Source: Lentimicrobiaceae bacterium (lineage in GTDB: Bacteria > Bacteroidota > Bacteroidia > Bacteroidales > F082). Taken from it: DNA of 64,000 nt. The notes beneath the pieces are model-generated. The model saw nothing but the letters and a program-made list of their open reading frames with translations. It was not told where the DNA came from and did no database searches. The translations under genes and the position numbers were made by a program. The DNA is taken from contig SUWU01000005.1 in assembly GCA_015061295.1 (NCBI GenBank), forward strand, positions 18,384-82,383, read 5' to 3'. The first letter of the stretch is position 1; the number at the start of each line of letters is the position of its first letter. Below are positions 36,658-44,307 of the stretch, one piece after another.

Positions 36658-37581
36658 TTATTTCTTTTTAGGAAACATCTTTCTAATCCTTAACAAGATC
36701 TTTCCAATATTGCCTCCTGCTACAACGAAGGTGACGGATGTTATGACAAGTATCAATCCTAATATGATTCTCGGTGTTAATACTTCGCCAAAGATGACGA
36801 CACCGAAGAACACTGCTGTGACAGGTTCAAGTACACCGAGTATCGCAGTCGGCGTGGAGCCAATACATTGAATGGCTTCCGTAGTGCATATCAATGAGAT
36901 GATGGTAGGGAAGATAGCCAATGCCAAGACGTTAAACCAGAGATACCATTGCTCTGGTGATGGCACATTCAGCTCTCCCGTCGCCAAGGCTCTTATGGCA
37001 AATATGAACCAGCCAAAAGTCAGCACATACATCGTGACTTTTATCGTCGCCATTCCTTTTATCCTTGACTTGTTGATATATACGATATATATCGCGTACG
37101 ATAATGCTGAGCCGAAAACGAAGAGCAATCCCTTGACACTTATCATAGCGCCGTCGCCGCTCTTACATAAAAGCGCTATTCCAATCATCGCGACGGCGAT
37201 ACATGCCATCGTCATCTTAGATATTTTCTCCTTAAAGAAAATAAACATAATGACAGCGACGATGATAGGATATATGAATAGAATCGTCGAGGCTACGCCT
37301 GCGTCCATGTGATTGTAGCTCGAGAATAATGTTATCGACGACAAGGCAAATAAGACACCTAATATTATTAATGGCGTGATGTCGCTTTTCTTTATGGAGA
37401 AGTCGCGACGACGAAGTTTGAGCATCACCGCCAAGATTGGTATCGCGAATAAATATCTGAAGAAAAGAACTGAAAACAGATCCATGCCACCATCATAAAG
37501 CGGAAGCGCAAACAATGGATTCATGCCGTAAGTGGCTGCAGAGATAGCGGCTAAGATATAACCTTTTACTTTAGTATTCAT
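36658..37581 (-). CDS. EamA/DMT-family transporter
   Basis: A 307-aa membrane protein with ten predicted helices in two EamA repeats. The first repeat begins at MNTKVKGYILAAISAATYGMNP and the second at ISVKGLLFVFGSALSYAIY. The PILGVLEPVTAVFFG-type segment (TAILGVLEPVTAVFFGVV) near the C-terminus is a common DMT signature. The start at 37581 is preferred; the longer frame to 37881 runs into the DHOD-fold gene and adds non-hydrophobic residues. The substrate is unknown. Confidence 0.85.
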   Translation of the reverse strand: MNTKVKGYILAAISAATYGMNPLFALPLYDGGMDLFSVLFFRYLFAIPILAVMLKLRRRDFSIKKSDITPLIILGVLFALSSITLFSSYNHMDAGVASTILFIYPIIVAVIMFIFFKEKISKMTMACIAVAMIGIALLCKSGDGAMISVKGLLFVFGSALSYAIYIVYINKSRIKGMATIKVTMYVLTFGWFIFAIRALATGELNVPSPEQWYLWFNVLALAIFPTIISLICTTEAIQCIGSTPTAILGVLEPVTAVFFGVVIFGEVLTPRIILGLILVITSVTFVVAGGNIGKILLRIRKMFPKKK

Positions 37582-37662
37582 GATTGTAAAACTTGCGGCA
37601 AAAATAAAGTTTTTATATCGAAAAAATTGATATGTATATCGTTTTTTTTTATGATAAAAGCA

Positions 37663-37694
37663 TTGTATTTCTTTGAAAAAAAATTCTATCTTTG
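37663..37694 (+). promoter_or_regulatory. Promoter of the DHOD-fold / rubredoxin / flavodiiron cluster
   Basis: TTG (37663-37665) and TATCTTTG (37687-37694) match the -33 and -7 elements with a 21-bp spacer. The start codon follows about 20 bp later. Confidence 0.7.
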
Positions 37695-37714
37695 TAAAAT
37701 AAAAAATAATGCTA

Positions 37715-38695
37715 ATGAAACTAAAGACATCATACCTCGGATTAGAATTAAAATCGCCTATCATTGTAAGTAGCTCAACTTTAACAGGCAATGTCGAAAG
37801 TATAAAACACTGCGCAGAAGCAGGCGCGGGTGCAGTCGTCCTTAAGTCGATCTTTGAGGAACAGATTTTATCCGACATCAAAAAAGAAGAAGGATATACC
37901 GATATTTACAATTCGTATTTTGAGGCTCAAGAATATCTGACCACTTTTATGCGTGGTAACGAAATAGATATTTACGTAAAACTCATTCAAGAGTCAAAGA
38001 AAGTTGTCGATATTCCTATCATTGCAAGTGTCAACTGCACATCTAAAGGAGAATGGATTAGCATAGCTAAAGAACTTCAAGTAGCTGGTGCCGATGCTCT
38101 TGAGCTTAACATCGCGATAGCAGCGTTCGATAGAGACCTCAACCCAAGAGATATTGAAACAGAATATATTGATATTCTTACTGAAGTTGAGAGAAATATC
38201 AACATCCCTGTCTCTGTGAAACTCGGCGACCATTTTACTAACATCAGTCAGATGGCATTCAACTTGACGAAAGCTGGAGCTAAAGGCTTGGTGCTATTCA
38301 ATCGTTTCTATAATCCTGACATCAATATTGAGAAGATGAATGTTGTTCCAGGTAACTCAATGTCAACTCAAGAAGAAAACCACAACACTCTTCGCTGGAT
38401 TTCTCTCTTGTCATCACAAGGAGTTCCATGTGAACTTTCGGCTTCAAGAGGTGTTTATACAGGTGAAGACGTGGTGAAACAAATTCTTGCTGGAGCTAAG
38501 ACCGTACAAGTGTGCAGCACGCTCTATCGTAACGGCATCGACCATATAAAACAAATGAACGCCGACATCGAGGCTTGGATGGATAGACATAACTTCAACG
38601 ATGTTGAAAGTTTCAGAGGCTTAGCAAATAAAAAAGAAGATATAAAAGTCGCAGAACGTCTTCAATACTTAAGAAGAAACTATGACTTACATTAA
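37715..38695 (+). CDS. Dihydroorotate dehydrogenase-like flavoprotein
   Basis: A 326-aa TIM-barrel protein of the dihydroorotate dehydrogenase superfamily (LGLELKSPIIVSSSTLTGN at the start, VSVKLGDHFTNI and AGAKTVQVCSTLYRNG later). The usual LNxSCPN active-site segment is replaced by ELNIAIAAFD, so true DHOD activity is doubtful. The start at 37715 is preferred over 37709 on family fit. Its neighbours rubredoxin and the flavodiiron fusion suggest a redox role rather than pyrimidine synthesis; that is inference. Confidence 0.8.
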   Translation: MKLKTSYLGLELKSPIIVSSSTLTGNVESIKHCAEAGAGAVVLKSIFEEQILSDIKKEEGYTDIYNSYFEAQEYLTTFMRGNEIDIYVKLIQESKKVVDIPIIASVNCTSKGEWISIAKELQVAGADALELNIAIAAFDRDLNPRDIETEYIDILTEVERNINIPVSVKLGDHFTNISQMAFNLTKAGAKGLVLFNRFYNPDINIEKMNVVPGNSMSTQEENHNTLRWISLLSSQGVPCELSASRGVYTGEDVVKQILAGAKTVQVCSTLYRNGIDHIKQMNADIEAWMDRHNFNDVESFRGLANKKEDIKVAERLQYLRRNYDLH

Positions 38696-38731
38696 AGATA
38701 ATATTATTGTTTAACTTAAAAATTTAAAAAG

Positions 38732-38893
38732 ATGAAAAAATATGTATGCGACGTATGCGGTTACGTCTATGACCCAGAAGTAGGTGATCCAGATAACGGT
38801 ATTGAACCAGGTACTCCATTCGACAAACTTCCAGCAAGTTGGGCATGCCCTCTCTGCGGAGTAGGAACAGATAATTTCTCATTAGAAGATTGA
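38732..38893 (+). CDS. Rubredoxin
   Basis: A 53-aa one-iron electron carrier. [15 protein letters not shown] and WACPLCGVG supply the four Cys ligands (Cys6, 9, 39, 42) with the normal 29-residue spacing. It lies 36 bp after the DHOD-like gene and 15 bp before the flavodiiron fusion. It most likely passes electrons within this cluster. Confidence 0.96.
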   Translation: MKKYVCDVCGYVYDPEVGDPDNGIEPGTPFDKLPASWACPLCGVGTDNFSLED

Positions 38894-38908
38894 TGTTCAA
38901 TTCCCTTT

Positions 38909-40747
38909 ATGGATACCAATGCTCTTTTTAAGATAGGATACGGACTCTACGTCCTGACTTCTAACTATGAGAACATAGACAACGGCTGTATCATCAACAC
39001 AGTGATTCAGATTACTGATGAGCCATTGCGTATAGCCGTCGTCGTCAATAAGAAAAATTATACGCACGAGCTTATTCTCAACTCGTGCGTATTTAATTTG
39101 TCGATGCTGACAACAGAAACGCCTTTCAAGGTGATAGAACATTTCGGATTCCAAAGCGGCAAAGATGTAAATAAATTCGCCGACTGCGAACAGGAGTTCC
39201 GCTCTAAAAACAATGTTCTATATATTCCTAAATATACCAACTCATACATCTCTTGCCACGTGGTAAGCCATCAGGATTTAGGAACACATACCATGTTCTT
39301 CGCTGATGTAATAGATTCTGAAGTGTTATCAGAAAAAGAATCATTGACTTACAGTTACTACCAGAACAACATCAAACCTAAGAAAGAGACTAACGGCAAA
39401 AAAGGCTGGTACTGCAAAATCTGCGGCTGGGTTCATGAAGATGAGAACCTGCCTGACGATATAATTTGTCCTTTGTGCAAACACGGCAAAGATGCTTTCG
39501 AGAAAATTGAAGATGACAAAACAACAGAAATAATAGAAACAAAACAAAGTATTGATATGTTAAAGATAAACTTGACAAACGACATTTACTATGTCGGCGT
39601 TAATGACCGCAAAACTGAACTCTTTGAAAATCACATGGAACTTCCTAACGGCGTTTCATACAACTCATATCTCATCGTCGATGAAAAGATAGCTCTCATC
39701 GACCCTGTGGAAGTCAGCTTCATGGCTGAATTTCTCTTTAAAATCAAAAGTGTCATCGGAGACCGCAAGATAGATTATCTCGTCATCAACCACGATGAGC
39801 CAGATCATAGCGGTGCTGTCCGCGCTATCGTTCAAGAATATCCAGATGTGGAAGTCATAGGCAACGCCAAGACTTTCGCTCCTCTTGAAGCATTCTACGG
39901 ACCTCTGAACAATAAGAAGATAGTGGCAGAAGGCGAGACATTATGCCTTGGAAAACATACGCTTCAGTTCTTCATGGTTCCTATGTGCCACTGGCCAGAA
40001 TCGATGGTGACATACGAACAGACAAATAAGATATTGTTCTCCAACGATGCTTTCGGAGGTTTCGGCGCTCTCAACGGATGTATCTTCGATGACGAAGCAA
40101 ACTTAGATTTCTATGAAGACGATATGCGTCGTTATTATGCAAATATCGTTGGCAAGGTAGCTGCTCAGGCTGTCAAGGCAGTTCAGAAATTAGGACCATT
40201 AGACATTAAGATGATTGCACCATCACACGGCTTGGTATGGCGCAGCAACTTACATTGGGTTCTCGACAGATACGTGAAATGGAGTACAGGAGAGAATGAA
40301 GAAGGTGTCGTTATCGTTTACGGTTCTATGTACGGAAACACAGCTTTGATGGCCGACATCATCGCTCGTGGCGTGTCGGAAGCAGGTGTCAAGAATATCA
40401 AGATATACGATGTCGCTAAGACAGAAGTGTCGCACATCATCAGCGATATATGGAAATACAAAGGCGCCATCATAGGAGCCTGCGCACACTACGGCAGCGT
40501 GTTCCCTAATATGACATTATTGTTGCATGAGCTTACAGAGTTCAAGCCAAAGAACAAAATCTACGGCGTATTCGGTGGCATGAGCTGGGGCGGCGGTGGC
40601 GTGAAATATATCAACAACGTCATGGAAAGGAACCAATGGGAATGCCCAGTAGAATCGGTTGAAGTGAAAGGCGCACCATATCGCGATGAAGACGTGGAGC
40701 GACTTTACAATATGGGAAAAACTATTGGAGAAGCGGTGAAGAGTTAA
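38909..40747 (+). CDS. Flavin reductase-rubredoxin-flavodiiron protein fusion
   Basis: A 612-aa soluble redox enzyme. Residues 1-155 form a flavin reductase-like FMN domain. Residues 167-200 form a rubredoxin domain with CKIC (169, 172) and CPLC (187, 190) and a shortened loop. Residues about 215-455 are the metallo-beta-lactamase-type diiron domain (HDEPDH at 295-300, His361 in CHWPESM, NDAFGGFG). Residues about 468-612 are a flavodoxin domain (VYGSMYGNTALMA). The order equals Moorella-type Hrb fused to FprA. It should reduce O2 or NO using electrons from NAD(P)H through FMN and rubredoxin. Confidence 0.9.
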   Translation: MDTNALFKIGYGLYVLTSNYENIDNGCIINTVIQITDEPLRIAVVVNKKNYTHELILNSCVFNLSMLTTETPFKVIEHFGFQSGKDVNKFADCEQEFRSKNNVLYIPKYTNSYISCHVVSHQDLGTHTMFFADVIDSEVLSEKESLTYSYYQNNIKPKKETNGKKGWYCKICGWVHEDENLPDDIICPLCKHGKDAFEKIEDDKTTEIIETKQSIDMLKINLTNDIYYVGVNDRKTELFENHMELPNGVSYNSYLIVDEKIALIDPVEVSFMAEFLFKIKSVIGDRKIDYLVINHDEPDHSGAVRAIVQEYPDVEVIGNAKTFAPLEAFYGPLNNKKIVAEGETLCLGKHTLQFFMVPMCHWPESMVTYEQTNKILFSNDAFGGFGALNGCIFDDEANLDFYEDDMRRYYANIVGKVAAQAVKAVQKLGPLDIKMIAPSHGLVWRSNLHWVLDRYVKWSTGENEEGVVIVYGSMYGNTALMADIIARGVSEAGVKNIKIYDVAKTEVSHIISDIWKYKGAIIGACAHYGSVFPNMTLLLHELTEFKPKNKIYGVFGGMSWGGGGVKYINNVMERNQWECPVESVEVKGAPYRDEDVERLYNMGKTIGEAVKS

Positions 40748-40810
40748 CAATTTACAATTAACAGTTAACAGTTAACAATTAACAATGTAGGGACGTGGCT
40801 TGCTGCGTCC
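40744..40810 (+). repeat. Heptamer array joined to a GTAGGGACG hairpin
   Basis: Six 7-mers (TTAACAA, TTTACAA, TTAACAG x2, TTAACAA x2; 40744-40785) run directly into TGTAGGGACG. GGACG (40791-40795) pairs with CGTCC (40806-40810). The array overlaps the stop codon of the flavodiiron gene. The gap 40748-41065 contains only this, the hexamer array and a promoter box. Confidence 0.8.
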
Positions 40811-40926
40811 TTAATTCTTATATCTATGTGGACTTACTTATCCGGTATAATGGGCAATCTCAGGGACTCAGAATGTGGATAATGCAAGTCCACATTTTTT
40901 GTTTCTGGAAATTATGGATTAATATC

Positions 40927-40986
40927 GTCATCGTCATCGTCATCGTCAAAGTCATTGTCATTGTCATCGTCATTGTCATCGTCAGA
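40927..40986 (+). repeat. Hexanucleotide array (10 units), non-coding
   Basis: GTCATC x3, GTCAAA, GTCATT x2, GTCATC, GTCATT, GTCATC, GTCAGA. Same unit family as the coding array at 23202-23261. It sits 30 bp before the -7 box TATCTTTG (41016-41023) of the next gene, so length changes could alter promoter spacing to upstream elements. Confidence 0.88.
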
Positions 40987-41065
40987 ATATTTTCCATATC
41001 AACAAAAAATATCTTTATCTTTGTTACGTTAAAATTTAAAATATATTAACAAAATCTATATTACT

Positions 41066-41917
41066 ATGAAAAAAACATTTTTAATTACAGCATTGATAGC
41101 TCTTGTTGTATTCACATCTTGTAACAAGAATAAAATTGATGGCGTCTATAATCCAAAAGAGAAGATAGATAAGATATATTGGAGCAACGATGATATAAGC
41201 AAATGTTTGTTAGAAGACTGGACATGGAAGGATAAACAACTGAAAACCATCGACTATTATAGTTCTGACGGAACTATTGAAAGTACCAACCGTTTTTCAT
41301 ATAATGGCGATCGTCTGATACAAGTTGATAATTATGAATCTGATGCCTGCATGAAATACAGATATGATCATAAAGATAGATTATCAGAAGCCACTTTCTC
41401 ATACAATGGTATGTTGATGGAAAAATATGACTTTGAATATGATGGCAATGAACTTTCTGATATAAAGTGGACGATATATGAAGATTGGGCGTTAAGCAAT
41501 GACAACAGAATGAATCCTTTGAGATATATGTTGCCAGAACTTTCGCTTGAGTCTATTAAAAAAGCTGCAAAGAAGAGTCCTTTAAGATCTAATGTTGTAA
41601 TTGAGATAGACATAGATTGGGAAGGTAATAATATATCTGAGTTAGAGTATGATGCGGGTGATTATTCCGAGAAATTGGTTTTTGAATATGACAATAAGAA
41701 AAATCCTTTCCGTGGCTTCTTGGGATTATATTTTGATGAACTTATATTGGTACACGGTAACTTCGCAAGCAAAAACAATGTCACAAAGATCATAATAACA
41801 GAAGATTATAAAGGAATATCTGCTACCGATACAGAGGTAATATCTTATACTTACGATGGTAAATTCCCTGTGACAAGAAGCTATGATGGCAGTACTGATT
41901 ATTTTGAATACGAATAA
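41066..41917 (+). CDS. Lipoprotein of unknown function
   Basis: A 283-aa protein with a lipoprotein signal (VVFTSC, lipid Cys19). The body contains short repeated beta-type segments such as FSYNGDRLIQVDNYE, YRYDHKDRLSEATFSYNGMLMEKYDFEYDGNEL and FEYDNKKNPF. These are reminiscent of YD-type repeats in Bacteroidota lipoproteins that form a beta sheet. I cannot assign a function. The promoter box TATCTTTG is at 41016-41023, with a hexanucleotide array just upstream. Confidence 0.7.
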   Translation: MKKTFLITALIALVVFTSCNKNKIDGVYNPKEKIDKIYWSNDDISKCLLEDWTWKDKQLKTIDYYSSDGTIESTNRFSYNGDRLIQVDNYESDACMKYRYDHKDRLSEATFSYNGMLMEKYDFEYDGNELSDIKWTIYEDWALSNDNRMNPLRYMLPELSLESIKKAAKKSPLRSNVVIEIDIDWEGNNISELEYDAGDYSEKLVFEYDNKKNPFRGFLGLYFDELILVHGNFASKNNVTKIIITEDYKGISATDTEVISYTYDGKFPVTRSYDGSTDYFEYE

Positions 41918-41929
41918 TTTTATTACAAT

Positions 41930-42352
41930 ATGAAGACTATAGCTCTCGTTGCGCATGATGCGAAGAAAGACGACCTTCTGCGCTGGGTCACAGAACATGC
42001 TGACAAACTTATTGGAAATAAATTTTATGCTACAGGTACAACGGGGAAGATTCTATCCTCAGTGTTGCCTGGTATCAACAGGCTAAAATCTGGTCCTTTA
42101 GGTGGCGACCAACAACTTGGCGCTCTTATCTCAGAAGGAAAGATAGACTATCTCATCTTCTTCTGGGATCCAATGACGAGTCAGCCCCACGATGTTGATG
42201 TGAAAGCCTTGTTGAGATTGAGCGTGCTTTATGATGTCCCTACAGCTTGTAACCACGCCTCAGCAGATTTCTTAATCAACTCCCTGCTATTCGGTAGCGA
42301 CTATAAAACGACACCCGAAGACTATTCTGAATACCTTAATAGAAGTATATAA
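41930..42352 (+). CDS. mgsA: Methylglyoxal synthase
   Basis: MgsA converts dihydroxyacetone phosphate to methylglyoxal and phosphate, a bypass used when phosphate is short or carbon is in excess. The 140-aa protein has VAHDAKKDDL, ATGTTGKIL (phosphate-binding), SGPLGGDQQLGALI (catalytic Asp) and FFWDPMTSQPHDVDVKALLRL, all typical. It lies 12 bp after the lipoprotein gene. Confidence 0.95.
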   Translation: MKTIALVAHDAKKDDLLRWVTEHADKLIGNKFYATGTTGKILSSVLPGINRLKSGPLGGDQQLGALISEGKIDYLIFFWDPMTSQPHDVDVKALLRLSVLYDVPTACNHASADFLINSLLFGSDYKTTPEDYSEYLNRSI

Positions 42353-42358
42353 ATAAAT

Positions 42359-42403
42359 AAAAGCGTCAATGAATCTCACTATAGAAACATTGACGCTTTT
42401 TTT
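42359..42403. terminator. Terminator after mgsA
   Basis: AAAAGCGTCAATG (42359-42371) pairs perfectly with CATTGACGCTTTT (42388-42400), followed by more T. It lies between converging genes and is A-rich on the left, so it may act both ways. Confidence 0.9.
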
Positions 42404-42424
42404 ATATTCAATGGCTGTTAAACC

Positions 42425-44296
42425 TTATCTTACAAATTTTGCTGTCCCAGCATTTGTTTTGACGATATAAACGCCATTATTCAAATTGCTTATATTTACA
42501 GTTGTGCTATTCTGCTCTCCTAACATATCAGCTACAACACGGCCATTGATGTCATATATTATTATTTCTTCGTTGGCTTCTGTTCCACTGATGATCAAGT
42601 TCTCATCTTTTATTTGCAATGCAAATACGATTTCTCCGAAATTGTTGATAGCTACATCATTTATTTCGCTACTGACCCAAAGTATGAAGTAAGCACCTAC
42701 GCCATTCATGGTTTCATCCAATAAATCAACTGCGTACCAATTACCATCAGCTTCAACGAGTGAGCCCTTTGGTACATCGGTAGGTTTAATGTATAGAGTA
42801 GCTTTTTCTGTATTATGTTTTATTGTATTAAGTGCAAGATATGAACGTCTGACGTTAACGTCTTCTGTCGTTATTATCATATCCTCGGCAAATTCAAATG
42901 CGACGTAGAAGGTACCTTGCACCTCAACGGACTGTCCTAAAAGACTGACAAAATCTATTGTTCTACCTTCGCCATTTCCAGAGACACCGCTATAACCAAA
43001 TACATCTTTCAATGTTGAGCTTACACGAGCAAATACTTTTTCTTCATCAAGTTGACCATCCTTATCACCATAAACGACAATCTCAAATGGTTTATCGCTG
43101 TCGGAACCAGATGTACTAACTATATTACGATAGTGTGCCAACCATGTATCGAGTATATGTATTTTCACTTTTACCTCATCTGGTATCTCGAAACGTTCAG
43201 CGAATTGATGATAATAACGATTATAACCTGTCACAAAGTCATAATAATAATCTTCTATGTCATCATCGGCAAACGAAGGTATAGAACCGCGTTCTAACAA
43301 TTCGTCTTGACTTGGATTCCATGTCATCATAGAATAGTCTTCAGCATCACTGTCAATATATTCAACGCTTAATATACGGCTTGTTGTGACAGAAGAAGTA
43401 CTATTGATAGCTTCCAACTCGATATTATAATCACCTGATTGATTAAACATTAAAGAGGGGTGTTCTTCTGAAGAATATTGAACATTTCCATCAGGGAAAG
43501 TAATTTCCCATGCAAACTCATCAGCCCTTTCCGACAAATTAGTAAGATTCACATATTGATTCTTAAACACTATCATTCTACTATCTATTATGTCGAAGTT
43601 ACCTCCAACAGCGAAATTAGCGACAGGGGCTGAGATAAGGTCGGGGGAGGTTATGCTAAAATCTTCTATAGCTACCATTCCTGAGTAGTTTACCTCGCTT
43701 TTCAATGAGAAAGCAAAGCAATAGGCACCGCTTTTTTGTGGTTTAAATGTAAACTCTTGATAAGTCCATTCACTTAATGATTGGTCTTCTATACTTTGAG
43801 TTATGATAGGGTGAAAATTAAGATCTTGTTCGCTACCTACGGTGGCAATAAGATCTGTTGCTCTCAGCACGCCTCCACCAGAATTTCCCGGCATATACAA
43901 ATAGTAAGAGATAACATACTCATATTCGTTACTTAAACGGAAAAACGGAGTAAAGAGACAATCATTACGGCTATCAATCACTGACTCGCTAGCAACTAAA
44001 TAATAATTACCTGTTACTGCACCTAACCCTGTTATGTTTGCTGTGAAGAAAGGATCGTCACCTGTGGAAGCCCAGCCAGACGGAAGGTAAGACTCTCCGT
44101 CATAGTCATTGTCAAAGTTGTCGAATGTGTTAAAATAAGGGACTGACTTTGCGTTGTCGTAGTTGTCAGGGTTAGGATTGAGATCATCACTGTTATTTTC
44201 GGAAGGCCCGAAATCGTTCCCGCCAGCAGCTACTATTCTTGCAGATAATATAATGCAAAGAAATAATAATGATATTCTTTTAGTGGTTCTTCTCAT
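42425..44296 (-). CDS. Secreted protein with choice-of-anchor J-like and PKD domains and T9SS sorting domain
   Basis: A 623-aa protein with a signal peptide (1-24). A jelly-roll, choice-of-anchor J-type domain (about 50-215; YFNTFDNFDND, LPSGW, YEYVISYYLYMPG) is followed by a PKD-like domain (about 225-312; FAWEITFPDGNVQYSSEEHPSL). A beta-rich region spans 320-545, and a T9SS sorting domain takes the last 70 residues. It has no clear catalytic motif. It probably binds surfaces or glycans. It lies 11 bp after a larger related gene and is likely co-transcribed with it. Confidence 0.78.
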   Translation of the reverse strand: MRRTTKRISLLFLCIILSARIVAAGGNDFGPSENNSDDLNPNPDNYDNAKSVPYFNTFDNFDNDYDGESYLPSGWASTGDDPFFTANITGLGAVTGNYYLVASESVIDSRNDCLFTPFFRLSNEYEYVISYYLYMPGNSGGGVLRATDLIATVGSEQDLNFHPIITQSIEDQSLSEWTYQEFTFKPQKSGAYCFAFSLKSEVNYSGMVAIEDFSITSPDLISAPVANFAVGGNFDIIDSRMIVFKNQYVNLTNLSERADEFAWEITFPDGNVQYSSEEHPSLMFNQSGDYNIELEAINSTSSVTTSRILSVEYIDSDAEDYSMMTWNPSQDELLERGSIPSFADDDIEDYYYDFVTGYNRYYHQFAERFEIPDEVKVKIHILDTWLAHYRNIVSTSGSDSDKPFEIVVYGDKDGQLDEEKVFARVSSTLKDVFGYSGVSGNGEGRTIDFVSLLGQSVEVQGTFYVAFEFAEDMIITTEDVNVRRSYLALNTIKHNTEKATLYIKPTDVPKGSLVEADGNWYAVDLLDETMNGVGAYFILWVSSEINDVAINNFGEIVFALQIKDENLIISGTEANEEIIIYDINGRVVADMLGEQNSTTVNISNLNNGVYIVKTNAGTAKFVR

Positions 44297-44307
44297 GGCA
44301 AAACAAT

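Noticed and set aside
36872..37312. 146-codon open frame on the plus strand
   Set aside because: Antisense to the EamA transporter, whose ten helices and repeats are convincing.
40795..41049. Open frame of 84 codons with a long Val-Ile repeat
   Set aside because: The repeat peptide is just the translated hexanucleotide array, the frame runs through a promoter box, and nothing resembles a protein family.
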